Positions 1 through 8,757 of a DNA stretch of 64,000 nucleotides are shown one piece after another. Origin of the DNA: Alcanivorax limicola (GTDB lineage Bacteria > Pseudomonadota > Gammaproteobacteria > Pseudomonadales > Alcanivoracaceae). The stretch's first letter is position 1. The number at the start of each line of letters is the position of its first letter. The stretch covers positions 124,001 to 188,000 of the forward strand of contig NZ_JAIOUB010000003.1 of NCBI RefSeq assembly GCF_019931215.1. Direction: 5' to 3'. The position numbers were made by a program, and so were the translations under genes. The notes under the pieces are model-generated. The model was given only the letters and a program-made list of their open reading frames with translations, had not been told where the DNA came from and did no database searches.

Positions 1-528
1 TACTCAGCGGCGACCAAGGGTGAATGCCTCACCGAGTCCTGCGCCTTCTGCGGTGGCAAGTGCCGCTTTGCCGGTGGCCCCGTGGTCGGCAGCCGCCCGG
101 TGATGGTTGGCTATCAGGCCGCCGGTTCTGCGCCGTTCATGCGCGGCGAAGCCGTCAAGCAGCCGGAAACCGTTGCCACAGCTATCCGCATCGGCAATCC
201 GCAAAGCTGGGATTACGCTTGGAAAGTGAAAGAAGAATCGGGCGGCTGGTTCGACGAGCTGTCTGACGACGAGATTCTGGCGGCGCAGAAATTGCTCGCA
301 GAGAAAGAAGGCGTTTTCTGTGAGCCCGCCTCTGCGGCGTCCATCGGCGGTGCCATGCGCGACATTCTCAGTGGCCGCATTCCCGAGGGCTCAACGGTGG
401 TCTGCACCCTGACCGGCAACGGTCTCAAGGACCCGGATACCGCCATCGCCCAGTGCCGCGACGCACGCATGGTTACCATTGATGCAGAATTGACCTCGGT
501 CAAGGATGCCATCCTGTCACATATGTAA
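1..528 (+). CDS. thrC: Threonine synthase, C-terminal part (5' end outside window)
   Basis: The frame is open from base 1, so the N-terminal part, including the PLP lysine, lies upstream. It would convert O-phosphohomoserine to threonine in the cytoplasm. Visible family features are IRIGNPQSW (codons 64-72), the CEPASAAS segment and the PLP-phosphate-side motif TGNGLKDPD near the C-terminus. These fit the shorter Bacillus/Mycobacterium/plant-type threonine synthase. Odd feature: codons 9-21 hold four cysteines (C9, C14, C17, C21; C-x4-C-x2-C-x3-C) just before the conserved VGYQAAGSAPF strand, which looks like an inserted metal-binding or disulfide loop. The stop is followed at once by a strong terminator, so this is the last gene of its transcript. 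Confidence 0.93.
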   Translation, partial: YSAATKGECLTESCAFCGGKCRFAGGPVVGSRPVMVGYQAAGSAPFMRGEAVKQPETVATAIRIGNPQSWDYAWKVKEESGGWFDELSDDEILAAQKLLAEKEGVFCEPASAASIGGAMRDILSGRIPEGSTVVCTLTGNGLKDPDTAIAQCRDARMVTIDAELTSVKDAILSHM

Positions 529-534
529 GATCGT

Positions 535-565
535 GCCCGACCTCGGGAGAGGTCGGGCGTTCTTC
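535..565 (+). terminator. Rho-independent terminator after thrC
   Basis: Perfect 10-bp stem (535-544 with 549-558), GGGA loop, then GTTCTT. It begins 6 bp after the thrC stop. Confidence 0.8.
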
Positions 566-614
566 ACACCGCCCGCACCTTGCCCGGTCCCTTCAATAAG
601 CCAGCGGGCAGGCA

Positions 615-1022
615 ATGCACTCTCTTTCCTCATCCGATACCGACGCGGTCTTTCAGAGTTACGGCCGTTGCTGCCGGCACGATGCGTTCTTTGCCGATTT
701 CTACGATCTGTTCATGGCGAAGTCTTCCGAGGTGCGTCAGGTGTTCCGCAATACCGATATGGTGGAGCAGCGGCGTCTGCTGCGGGCGGGCATCATGTGG
801 CTGATCCTGTTTGCGCGCGGTGCCTCCGGTAACAAGCTGCGGGATCTCGGGCGAAGTCACAGTCGTCACGGCTACAATATTGACCCGGCCTGGTATGGTC
901 TCTGGGTTGATGCGCTCATGGATGCGGTTGCTCGCCATGACCCATACCAGTCGCCCCAGCTTCTGGTTCAGTGGCGCCAGGTGCTGGCCCCCGGCATCAG
1001 CCTGATACGTGATGCACACTGA
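615..1022 (+). CDS. Single-domain globin
   Basis: 135 aa, the length of one globin fold. The F-helix segment LGRSHSRHGYNID resembles the LxxxHxxxGV pattern of bacterial haemoglobins, making His82 the likely proximal haem ligand. The N-terminal part (FFADFYDLFMAKSSEVRQVF) matches the A/B-helix pattern in which the domain packs around haem. There is no reductase or signalling domain, so any role in oxygen or NO binding, or as a sensor, is open. ATG start with only a weak upstream purine tract. It stands alone between the thrC terminator and the porin-transporter pair. Confidence 0.8.
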   Translation: MHSLSSSDTDAVFQSYGRCCRHDAFFADFYDLFMAKSSEVRQVFRNTDMVEQRRLLRAGIMWLILFARGASGNKLRDLGRSHSRHGYNIDPAWYGLWVDALMDAVARHDPYQSPQLLVQWRQVLAPGISLIRDAH

Positions 1023-1101
1023 TCCGTTGACGCGCCTGTGATGTGGATTTGTTAAGAAGACTTGCCAACCGTCCTCCCAGGCAAGAGACTCGAGTGACAG
1101 G

Positions 1102-1123
1102 GGATATTCTGAATAACATATCC
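1102..1123. promoter_or_regulatory. Inverted repeat upstream of porin gene
   Basis: GGATAT and ATATCC are separated by 10 bp, about 30 bp before the porin start. It could be an operator or a 5'-leader stem; no regulator is identified. Confidence 0.2.
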
Positions 1124-1153
1124 TGACGATCGACTCGGAGCATCGGGGGCGCA

Positions 1154-2314
1154 ATGTTGCATCGGCAAAATCCGCATCCTCTCCTCACGGCACGCGCCGT
1201 CCTTCATGTGGTGAAATACGGGGCGACATTCGCGCTGCTATCCATGCTGACACCTCCGGTCAATGCCCAGCCTGCACCACTGATCAGTGGTGGCGTATGG
1301 TTCAACCACGTCTTCGATGACAACAATGCGCTGGATCGCCGCACCGGCGGAGAGACCGGCGATGTGGCATTGATACTCTATGCCAGTGACAACGATCAGT
1401 ATGATGACTGGCGTTTCGGTGTCGAGTTTCGGCTCGGCGATGGTTCCTTCACCCAGCCAGACAACAATCACACCGGCAATAACTTCGGCTTCAAATATGC
1501 CTGGGCAGGCAAGGACCTCAACGACAGCGCCCGTGTCAGGCTGGGCAAGCTGGATGTGCCGTTTGGTGTGCCGCGACTGAATTTCTGGCCGGGTGAAATG
1601 CTGCGCGGTGGCTACGGGGATACCCAGGATGTGGGTATTCGTCTGGATGATCGTGTGGGCAACATCAGTTACGCGATAGGCTACTTTCACGCGGATGATT
1701 TTGGTGGCACCAGCACCGACACCATGGATGACAATGGTCACTGGGGGCAATCTGTCTGTGATGACACTGTGCCGGGTGACTGCGCACTGGCCTATCGTAA
1801 AGTGCAAACGCTGGCGGGCAGTGTCGACTGGCATCTCAGTGAGCACCACACCCTGGGCCTGAGCGCACAACGCGGCCGATTGCAGGATCTGGCCCCCCTG
1901 GTGGACGAGTCGGGCAGCATCGGCGGTGAATCCCGTATCAATGGCGATCATTATGCCGCCGAAGTGAATTACCGCTACACACGCGGCGCCTGGCAAATGG
2001 CCGCGCAATACTTCACAGTGGAGCGGGAGCTGCCCCGTGTGGCAGAGACGGTACGCAATGATCGCCAGGTACTCACGCTGGGTTATGAGCAGAATCGCTG
2101 GTTCTTTTTTGTTGAGGGAACGTCGGCGAAAAGCCGCACGCGTGGCGCCAGTACCGGTAGCGTGTATGGTGTGTCCCCGGGCGCCCGCTATCACTATGGT
2201 CCGGGCTGGATTTATCTGGAGTATCTCAGGCAGAACGGCGACATCGATCGGGCCGGTGACATCGTTGAAGGGGACTTTGATGCGGTGTACCTGACCCTGG
2301 ATTTCTATTTCTGA
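1154..2314 (+). CDS. Outer-membrane beta-barrel porin, OprO/OprP-like
   Basis: 386 aa. The N-terminus is a long basic then hydrophobic export signal ending near VNAQP (about residue 38). The rest is alternating beta-strand sequence rich in Gly and aromatic residues, and it ends in LDFYF, the C-terminal aromatic signature read by the BAM complex. The segment RLGKLDVPFG and the long two-by-two strand pattern resemble phosphate-selective-type porins, but substrate specificity cannot be read from sequence. The BCCT transporter starts 9 bp downstream, so the two are probably cotranscribed and may pass the same osmolyte through the outer and inner membranes. The GGGGGC tract just before the ATG serves as a ribosome-binding site. 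Confidence 0.75.
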   Translation: MLHRQNPHPLLTARAVLHVVKYGATFALLSMLTPPVNAQPAPLISGGVWFNHVFDDNNALDRRTGGETGDVALILYASDNDQYDDWRFGVEFRLGDGSFTQPDNNHTGNNFGFKYAWAGKDLNDSARVRLGKLDVPFGVPRLNFWPGEMLRGGYGDTQDVGIRLDDRVGNISYAIGYFHADDFGGTSTDTMDDNGHWGQSVCDDTVPGDCALAYRKVQTLAGSVDWHLSEHHTLGLSAQRGRLQDLAPLVDESGSIGGESRINGDHYAAEVNYRYTRGAWQMAAQYFTVERELPRVAETVRNDRQVLTLGYEQNRWFFFVEGTSAKSRTRGASTGSVYGVSPGARYHYGPGWIYLEYLRQNGDIDRAGDIVEGDFDAVYLTLDFYF

Positions 2315-2323
2315 CAGGAGAAA

Positions 2324-3910
2324 GTGTTGAAGACCTCGAAGCTGACCATTCAGCCGATTGTTTTCGGAGCGTCTGCCGCGCTGATCGTGCTGTTTGTCGT
2401 GCTGAGTTTTCTTTATACCCAGGAAATGGGCGAAACCTTCGAGACCGCTCAGGCCGCCTTCGCGACCTACGCTGGCTGGTTCTACGTCATAAGCGTCAAT
2501 ATCTTCCTGATTTTTGTTGTCAGCCTGCTGTTCAGTCGTTACGGGCGGATCAGGCTTGGCGGGCAGGATGCCACACCGGAATTCACCACGCGCGGTTGGC
2601 TGGCCATGCTGTTCTCGGCCGGGATGGGCATCGGTCTGGTGTTCTGGGCCGTCGCAGAGCCGGTTTATCACTTCGCCGCGCCACCGCAGGGCGTCGCGGG
2701 CGAGACCGTGGAGGCGGCCAAGCGTGCGATGACCATCACGCTGTTCCACTGGGGTTTTCATGCCTGGGCCATCTACGCGGTGGTCGGTTTGTCTCTGGCC
2801 TTCTTTGCTTACAACCGTGGTCTGCCGCTGACGGTGCGCTCTGCTTTTTACCCGATACTGGGTGAGCGAATATACGGACCGATCGGCCATGCCATCGACA
2901 TCATGGCCGTCGTCGCCACCATGTTCGGGCTGGCCACATCGCTGGGGTTGGGCGCACAGCAGGTCAACGCCGGGCTGGGTGTGTTGCTGGGCGTTGAACA
3001 GGGCGTCAATGTGCAGATAGTCATTATTGCCGTGATTACCCTGATCGCGCTGTGGTCGGTGCTCAATGGTCTGGATGGCGGTGTGCGCCGGCTTTCCGAA
3101 CTGAACATGGGCCTGGCCGCACTGTTGATGATTTTCGTGTTTCTGCTGGGGCCGACGCTCTTCATTCTCAATTCGGTGATCCAGAATTTTGGTGGCTACC
3201 TGCGCGAACTCATCGAGTTGAGTACCTGGACCGAATCCTACGGCAACACCCAATGGCAACATAGCTGGACGATTTTCTACTGGGCCTGGTGGATCGCCTG
3301 GAGCCCGTTCGTCGGCATGTTTATCGCGCGCATCTCCCGCGGCCGCACGATTCGGGAATTTGTTACGGCGGTACTGCTCGTGCCCGCACTCATCACCGCC
3401 GTGTGGATGACGGTGTTTGGCGGGTCTGCATTGCATGAAGAGCTGTTCGGGGCAGGCGGCATTACAGAGGTGGTGCGCGAAGATTACGCGTTGGCCCTGT
3501 TCGCCTTGCTGGAGCGCTACCCGGCAATGATGCTGACCTCCGGTGTCGCGGTGGTCGTGATCGTCAGCTTCTTTGTAACCTCGTCGGATTCCGGCTCGCT
3601 GGTGGTGGATGCCATTACCTCCGGCGGTGCTGAGAACTCCCCGGTGGTGCAGCGCGTTTTCTGGGTGACCGCAGAGGGCATTGTGGCGGCAGCGCTGCTG
3701 TTGGCTGGCGGGCTGGATGCGCTGCAAGCGGGCTCGGTGCTGACCGGGCTGCCGTTCGCGGTGGTGCTGCTGGTGATGTGCTACAGCTTGCGGCGCGGTT
3801 TGCATGAAGAGTGGCGTGAACTGCGTGATGCGGGCAAAGCGCCTGCGGAAGAACCGCTCTGGCAGCGCGGCCGGTTGTCCCGGCTGACCAAAGGCAACTC
3901 TGACGAATGA
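2324..3910 (+). CDS. BCCT-family transporter (betaine/choline/carnitine type)
   Basis: 528 aa with the 12-helix pattern of BCCT carriers. Diagnostic segments are the glycine-rich GMGIGLVFWAVAEPVYHF in the first repeat, the aromatic-box helix IFYWAWWIAWSPFVGMFIARISRGRT and FFVTSSDSGSLVVD. BCCT proteins import trimethylammonium compounds such as glycine betaine or choline, driven by sodium or protons. The GMGIG motif is the form found in sodium-coupled members, but the substrate is inference. The start is GTG, preceded by ACAGGAG at 2314-2320. The C-terminal tail is short (about 35 residues) and lacks the long osmosensing helix of BetP. It follows the porin gene by 9 bp and converges on the next gene with 8 bp between stops. 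Confidence 0.92.
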   Translation: MLKTSKLTIQPIVFGASAALIVLFVVLSFLYTQEMGETFETAQAAFATYAGWFYVISVNIFLIFVVSLLFSRYGRIRLGGQDATPEFTTRGWLAMLFSAGMGIGLVFWAVAEPVYHFAAPPQGVAGETVEAAKRAMTITLFHWGFHAWAIYAVVGLSLAFFAYNRGLPLTVRSAFYPILGERIYGPIGHAIDIMAVVATMFGLATSLGLGAQQVNAGLGVLLGVEQGVNVQIVIIAVITLIALWSVLNGLDGGVRRLSELNMGLAALLMIFVFLLGPTLFILNSVIQNFGGYLRELIELSTWTESYGNTQWQHSWTIFYWAWWIAWSPFVGMFIARISRGRTIREFVTAVLLVPALITAVWMTVFGGSALHEELFGAGGITEVVREDYALALFALLERYPAMMLTSGVAVVVIVSFFVTSSDSGSLVVDAITSGGAENSPVVQRVFWVTAEGIVAAALLLAGGLDALQAGSVLTGLPFAVVLLVMCYSLRRGLHEEWRELRDAGKAPAEEPLWQRGRLSRLTKGNSDE

Positions 3911-3918
3911 GCGCGCTG

Positions 3919-4827
3919 CTAGCGCTTGATTGACGGATCTGTCGTTGATGAGTGTGTGAATCGCTGGCCGTCAGCAGGCATATCCTGAGATGCCGGATCG
4001 TTGGCGGATTGATGCTGGGGCGGTTTGCCAAACAGGGTGTTGAGAGCGCCGCCGACGGAGCCCGCCCGGCGCGCATCACGAAACATGGCCTGCCACTCGT
4101 GCAATGTCAGTGTGATCGGGTTGTGGCTGTGAATCTGCCGGGTGATGCCGTACTCACAGGGATCATCATCCCGCTCAGCAACGAAGGTGCCGAACAGTCG
4201 ATCCCAGATGATCAATACGCCACCGAAATTCCGGTCGATATAGCGCGGGTTGCGGGCATGGTGTACCCGGTGATGGGACGGCGTATTGAGCAGCCACTCC
4301 AGCGGCCGAGGCAGCCGCCGCACCACTTCGGTGTGCACGAAAAACTGATAAGCCAGATTCAGACTGACCACGAGAATTACCTGCGACGGCGTAAAGCCAA
4401 CCCATGCGATGGGCACCCAGAACAGCCACATGCCGGAAATCGGGTAGGTGAAACTCTGACGGAACGCAGTGGAAAGATTCAGCCGCTCAGAGGAGTGGTG
4501 CGTGACGTGGGAGGCCCACATCCAGCGAATCATGTGGCTGCCACGGTGAAACCAGTAATAGAAAAAATCCTGCAGCAGAAACAACAGCAGGATGGTCCAG
4601 GCATTTAAAGACAGGTCAAACAGCCGGTACTCATACAACAGGGCAAACGCGGCGGTGGCCACCAGAATATTGAATACGCCATCGCTGACCTGATGCAACA
4701 ACGCCAGCGACGCATTGGAGGCGGTGTCCACCAGCGTATATTTGCCCTGGCCGCGCAGATGCCAGGCTTCCCAGCCGACGCAGATGAGAAAGACCGGTGC
4801 CAGTGCCAGCAGTATCAGTTCGGCCAT
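3919..4827 (-). CDS. Fatty acid hydroxylase / sterol desaturase family membrane protein
   Basis: 302 aa integral membrane di-iron enzyme. The histidine clusters that bind the two irons are present: HRGSH (94-98), HVTHH (107-111), a downstream His in FFVHTEVVRR, and SHHRVHH. About four hydrophobic segments surround them, as in PF04116. Family members hydroxylate or desaturate sterols, fatty acids, alkylglycerols or carotenoids; the substrate is not predictable here. The last 50 residues are polar and look disordered. Convergent with the BCCT gene. No other lipid-modification gene is adjacent, so context does not narrow the substrate. Confidence 0.85.
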   Translation of the reverse strand: MAELILLALAPVFLICVGWEAWHLRGQGKYTLVDTASNASLALLHQVSDGVFNILVATAAFALLYEYRLFDLSLNAWTILLLFLLQDFFYYWFHRGSHMIRWMWASHVTHHSSERLNLSTAFRQSFTYPISGMWLFWVPIAWVGFTPSQVILVVSLNLAYQFFVHTEVVRRLPRPLEWLLNTPSHHRVHHARNPRYIDRNFGGVLIIWDRLFGTFVAERDDDPCEYGITRQIHSHNPITLTLHEWQAMFRDARRAGSVGGALNTLFGKPPQHQSANDPASQDMPADGQRFTHSSTTDPSIKR

Positions 4828-4849
4828 CGTTGTCTCACGATTGGTGTGC

Positions 4850-6079
4850 TCAGCCGAGCATCTGTTTGTTGATCGTGTGTTGCAGTCTCAGCAGCGCCGG
4901 CAGGTGCGTGCCCAGTACCGCCTTGCCGGTTGTCAGCAGCGCGCCGGACAGGGCGCGGTCCGGGTCGGCCCAGCAGTAGATGCTGATGAATCCGAGGTGC
5001 CCGAATGCGTTCTGTGTGCCGGGGCCGTACAGGCTGATGGCCCGCGCGCCCAGCATGAAGCCGGGTGAGAACTCCAGCGGCAACATCAATGTGCGGTCCA
5101 GGCGACCGCCGCGCCCCGTGCGGCCAACGGCCCGGGCAACGGTGTCCGGATGAAACAGCTGTTTGTCGCCATAGCGCCCACCATCCAGCAACATCTGAAA
5201 AAAGCGGCTGGCCTCCTCAGCGGTGGCAAACAGGTTGCCCGCCGGAATCGTCACATCCAGAAAGCGCGGATCGTTGGAGACATCGACCACTTCCTGCAAG
5301 CCGGCGCCAACGGCATGGCGCAAAAACGTGTCCACGGGTTTCAGCTGCAGACCCGTGGCGACATTCTTCGCCGGGGCCGTCACCGGGGCGTTCTGATCGT
5401 TGACGACGCCGAAGCTGAAGTGGCGCATCCCCATGGGCTTGCGGATCACCCGATCCAGCAGCTGGTTGACGCTTTCGCCTGTTACCCGGGTGATGATCTC
5501 GCCCAGGACAAAACCGGCGGTAATGGCGTGGTAGGCCTGCTGACGGCCCGGCTTTTCCGGGGCCGCGCGGCTCATCAGCGTCATGATGCGTTCGTAATCA
5601 AACAGATCTTCCGGAGACACCGGCTCACGAATACGCGGTACGCCAGCGCGGTGGGTCAGCACATGCATCAGCGTCGTGCGATGCTTGCCCGCCTGGCCGT
5701 ACTCCGGCAGGTAATGGCTGACCCGCTGCTGCAGATCGAGCACGCCCTGTTCCACCAGATGATGGATCAGCATGGCGGTGACAGCCTTGGAGGCCGAGAA
5801 CAGACACACCGGCGTATCCACGGTCAGCGGAATGCCGGCGCCGGTATCAGCATGGCCCAGGGCGCGATCGAAGACACTGTGCCCGTGGCGGCGCAGGTGC
5901 AATGCGATACCCGGGCTCATGCCGCTGGCATAGAGGCGCTCCAGCCCCTGATCAATGGCAGCGATGCTGTTGGCCGTCAGGCCAGCGGTGCGAGGGTCTG
6001 CTTCGGCCCCGATATCCCGGGCGTCACTGAGTGATGCAGCGGCATAGGTGGCGTTCAGCAGAGGCGGCAACAGGGCCAT
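4850..6079 (-). CDS. Serine hydrolase, class C beta-lactamase/esterase fold
   Basis: 409 aa from the chosen ATG at 6079, which has GGAG 10 bp upstream; the frame stays open to 6217 but without better signals. The SxxK nucleophile motif is S95-A-S-K98 and the YxN-like element is Tyr183-His-Ala. A C-terminal HxG-like FGHLGF sits where the KTG box lies in penicillin-recognising enzymes. Together these indicate an esterase/EstB-type or DD-peptidase-like hydrolase and not a true AmpC. No clear signal peptide, so probably cytoplasmic. It lies 22 bp downstream of the hydroxylase start on the same strand and could be transcribed ahead of it. Confidence 0.85.
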   Translation of the reverse strand: MALLPPLLNATYAAASLSDARDIGAEADPRTAGLTANSIAAIDQGLERLYASGMSPGIALHLRRHGHSVFDRALGHADTGAGIPLTVDTPVCLFSASKAVTAMLIHHLVEQGVLDLQQRVSHYLPEYGQAGKHRTTLMHVLTHRAGVPRIREPVSPEDLFDYERIMTLMSRAAPEKPGRQQAYHAITAGFVLGEIITRVTGESVNQLLDRVIRKPMGMRHFSFGVVNDQNAPVTAPAKNVATGLQLKPVDTFLRHAVGAGLQEVVDVSNDPRFLDVTIPAGNLFATAEEASRFFQMLLDGGRYGDKQLFHPDTVARAVGRTGRGGRLDRTLMLPLEFSPGFMLGARAISLYGPGTQNAFGHLGFISIYCWADPDRALSGALLTTGKAVLGTHLPALLRLQHTINKQMLG

Positions 6080-6278
6080 GGGCGGCGTGTCTCCATTGAT
6101 TAAGCGGCGTTCCGAGGCCTGTATTGTGATGGCACGCCACCTGCGGTCAATGGCGGCCCGCGCCAGCCTCGATGAATCTGGCGCCAATGCACAACCGATG
6201 ACGCGCAAGCACGCCATCTGCCTGCAGCAGCGGTTGCGTACAAGTCGCCCCGGCAGTCATGCTTGATACTGATCCGTT

Positions 6279-6302
6279 GAATCGGCAACAGAATCGGTAA
6301 CA
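6279..6302. repeat. Tandem 12-bp duplication upstream of the DUF962 gene
   Basis: Two 12-bp copies (6279-6290 and 6291-6302) differ by one base. They sit directly against the AGGAG ribosome-binding site of the following gene. Confidence 0.7.
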
Positions 6303-6312
6303 GGAGCCTCCC

Positions 6313-6633
6313 ATGACCACCATCAAGCAATCCGGCTTCGAGAGTTTTGCGGAGTTCTATCCGTATTATTTGCAGGAACACAGTGACAACACCTGTCGGC
6401 GCCTGCATTTCGTCGGCACCAGCCTGGTGATCGCCCTGCTGGTGGCGGTGATTGTGGGGCCGCTGGGCGCCTGGTGGCTGCTCGCCGTGCCGCTGATCGG
6501 CTACGGCTTCGCCTGGGTCGGGCATTTCTTCTTCGAGAAAAACCGCCCGGCGACCTTCAAGCACCCCTGGTACAGCCTGGCGGGTGACTTCGTCATGTGG
6601 AAGGACATCCTCACCCGTCGCATCGACTGGTAA
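6313..6633 (+). CDS. Mpo1-like/DUF962 small membrane protein
   Basis: 106 aa. Two central hydrophobic helices (about residues 38-77) are flanked by the family markers FYPYYLQEHSDNTCRRLHFVGT and GYGFAWVGHFFFEKNRPATFKHPWYSL. DUF962 relatives of yeast Mpo1 are Fe(II)-dependent dioxygenases that alpha-oxidise 2-hydroxy fatty acids; the conserved histidines (HSDN, LHF, GHFFFEKN, KHPW) are the likely metal ligands. In this bacterium that reaction is inference. CAGGAG precedes the ATG at good spacing. The next gene is convergent 14 bp away. Confidence 0.9.
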   Translation: MTTIKQSGFESFAEFYPYYLQEHSDNTCRRLHFVGTSLVIALLVAVIVGPLGAWWLLAVPLIGYGFAWVGHFFFEKNRPATFKHPWYSLAGDFVMWKDILTRRIDW

Positions 6634-6647
6634 GGTCTTTTCTCCGG

Positions 6648-7859
6648 TCAGTCTCCGCTACCGACGACGCCTGCCTGGCGGAGCGCCTGCCAGGTGGTGT
6701 CGTCCAGCCCCAGACCATCACGCAGCACTTCGTCATTGTGAGCGCCCACATCCGGCCCCGGCCAATTGGTGCGTCCCGGCGTGCCCGTCAGGCGCGGCAG
6801 GATGGCCGGAATCTTCAAGGGCTTGCCGTTGATTTCCACCTGCTCGAAAAGCCCGCGTGCCTGAAAATGCGGATCGCGCATCATGTCCGCCGCAGAGTAG
6901 ATCGGGCCAGCGGGAACGCGTGCCTCTTCCAGAACCGCCAGCACCTGCGCACTGTCGAGGCCGGCACACCAGGCTGACAGGGCGTCATCAATCGCAGCTT
7001 CCTGCTCGACGCGCCCGGCGTTGCTGGCCAGTGCCGGATCGTCTGCCATGTCGGCCCGCCCGGCCGCCGTCATCAGGCGGCGAAAGATCGAATCCCCATT
7101 GCCGCCGATAATGACGTAGCGGCCATCGGCACACAGATACGTGTTGGTGGGTACGATTCCCGTGACGGTGGAGCCGGACGGTCCCCGGACCAGGTCGGCG
7201 CCATCGTATTCGGGAATGATCGCCTCAAGCAGATTGAAGACAGATTCGAACAGGGCGACATCCACGACCTGACCATTGCCGCTGCGCTCGCGTTCGAACA
7301 GCGCCAGCATGATGCCCAGGGCGGCATGGATACCGGCCAGCGTGTCACCCATGGACAGGTTGGGGCGCACCGGGCGCTCACCGGGAAACCCGTTGACGTG
7401 ACGAAAGCCACCGACTCCCTCGCACACGGAGGCATACCCGGGCTTGTGCGCCCAGGGGCCGGTCTGGCCATAGCCGGAAATGCGCGCATAGATGAGGCCG
7501 GGATGGGTGTCGCGGAAATGCTCGGGGCCCAGTCCCCAGTTTTCCAGCGTGCCGGGGCGAAAGTTCTCGATCACGACATCGGCGCTTTCCATCAACTGGC
7601 GCGCCAGCGCGACGCCCTGTGGCTGCTTGAGGTCCAGGGTCACGCATTTCTTGTTGCGGCCCAGGCTGCGCCACCAGAACGACGTGCCGCCCTCGTCGAG
7701 TTTGCGCCAGCCGCGAATCGGGTCGCCGCCGGGGGGCTCCACCTTGATCACCTCCGCGCCAAAATACGCCAGCAAGGTGCCGGTAAAGGGGCCCGCCAGC
7801 AGTTGGCCGAGCTCGATGACGCGGATCCCGGCAAGGGGCAGGCGCGGGGCTGATGTCAT
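6648..7859 (-). CDS. Class III CoA-transferase (CaiB/BaiF family)
   Basis: 403 aa. The N-terminus (LAGIRVIELGQLLAGPFTGTLLAYFGAEVIKVEPP) is the standard nucleotide-binding start of family III CoA-transferases. Asp172 in SMGDTLAG corresponds to the catalytic aspartate that forms the acyl-anhydride and aspartyl-CoA intermediates. The enzyme moves CoA from one acyl-CoA to another carboxylic acid, usually in breakdown of unusual acids; the substrate pair is unknown. The ATG at 7859 was chosen for the AGGAG 8 bp upstream, although the frame extends to 7925. No acyl-CoA dehydrogenase or hydratase is adjacent. Confidence 0.92.
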   Translation of the reverse strand: MTSAPRLPLAGIRVIELGQLLAGPFTGTLLAYFGAEVIKVEPPGGDPIRGWRKLDEGGTSFWWRSLGRNKKCVTLDLKQPQGVALARQLMESADVVIENFRPGTLENWGLGPEHFRDTHPGLIYARISGYGQTGPWAHKPGYASVCEGVGGFRHVNGFPGERPVRPNLSMGDTLAGIHAALGIMLALFERERSGNGQVVDVALFESVFNLLEAIIPEYDGADLVRGPSGSTVTGIVPTNTYLCADGRYVIIGGNGDSIFRRLMTAAGRADMADDPALASNAGRVEQEAAIDDALSAWCAGLDSAQVLAVLEEARVPAGPIYSAADMMRDPHFQARGLFEQVEINGKPLKIPAILPRLTGTPGRTNWPGPDVGAHNDEVLRDGLGLDDTTWQALRQAGVVGSGD

Positions 7860-7986
7860 GGCAGAACTCCTGATGTGGCGGACAGCGTTCGACGCTGCGG
7901 CGGACGCTGGTATGCTGCGTCGCACCGTCTGGTGATGGCGAAGCGTTTATCTTAGCGCAGTGCCCGGCTGAAATTGAGGACAGGTT

Positions 7987-8673
7987 ATGACAGGCGATTA
8001 TGGAAAGGTAGCGCTGGCGACATTGCATGCGCATCTGCAGCAACTGCTGCCGCGCGCCTCGCTGGTGCCCACACTATTGCCTCAGGTGCCATCGCTGTCG
8101 CTGTGGTTGTTGCAGGATACGCTGGGTGCCGAACCGCTGGCGCCGGAGACCATCAATGCACTCATGGAGGCGCCGCCGTACTGGTCTTTCTGCTGGGCGT
8201 CGGGGCAGGTGCTGGCGCAGCAGTTGCTTGCCCGCCCCGAGTGGGTGGCGGGCAAGACGGTGCTGGATGTGGGCAGCGGCTCGGGCGTCGTGGCGATTGC
8301 GGCAGCCCGTGCCGGGGCAAAACGGGTGCTGGCGTGTGACCTTGATCCGGTGGCGCGCACGGCCATCGCGTTGAATGCCCGGCACAATGATGTGGTGCTG
8401 GAAATCGTTGCCGATATGCAGGAAGCATTGCCGGTGGCGGAGGTGATCACGGCAGCGGATATTCTCTACGATCGGGACAATCTGTCGTTGCTTGAGACGT
8501 TTCAGTCTGCCCCCACTATTGTGCTGGCGGACTCCCGTATCCCGGATCTTGATCCACCGGGTTATCAGCGGCTGGGGGAATTTACGGCCACCACCTGGCC
8601 GGATCTGGGGGAGTCACAGCAGTACAATCGGGTGCGCCTGTTTGCCGTGCTGCCCGAGGCTGCCGCCGTGTGA
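7987..8673 (+). CDS. Class I SAM-dependent methyltransferase, METTL20/ETFB-lysine type
   Basis: 228 aa. The SAM-binding motif I is VLDVGSGSGVVAIAAARAG, followed by the acidic ACDLDP loop. The segment before it (APPYWSFCWASGQVLAQQLL) and the post-motif DILYDRDN are typical of the METTL20 group, which trimethylates lysines of electron-transfer flavoprotein beta subunit. Bacterial ETFB methylation is known for some homologues; the target here is inference, since no etf gene is in the window. GAGGACAGG gives a good ribosome-binding site. Confidence 0.82.
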   Translation: MTGDYGKVALATLHAHLQQLLPRASLVPTLLPQVPSLSLWLLQDTLGAEPLAPETINALMEAPPYWSFCWASGQVLAQQLLARPEWVAGKTVLDVGSGSGVVAIAAARAGAKRVLACDLDPVARTAIALNARHNDVVLEIVADMQEALPVAEVITAADILYDRDNLSLLETFQSAPTIVLADSRIPDLDPPGYQRLGEFTATTWPDLGESQQYNRVRLFAVLPEAAAV

Positions 8674-8757
8674 CCGGAACCTTGCTGCGGCAAGACAGGT
8701 CACACACATGTTATCCAGAATTGATGGTCAGAGAAGTCGTACTGAGGAGGCTCGATC

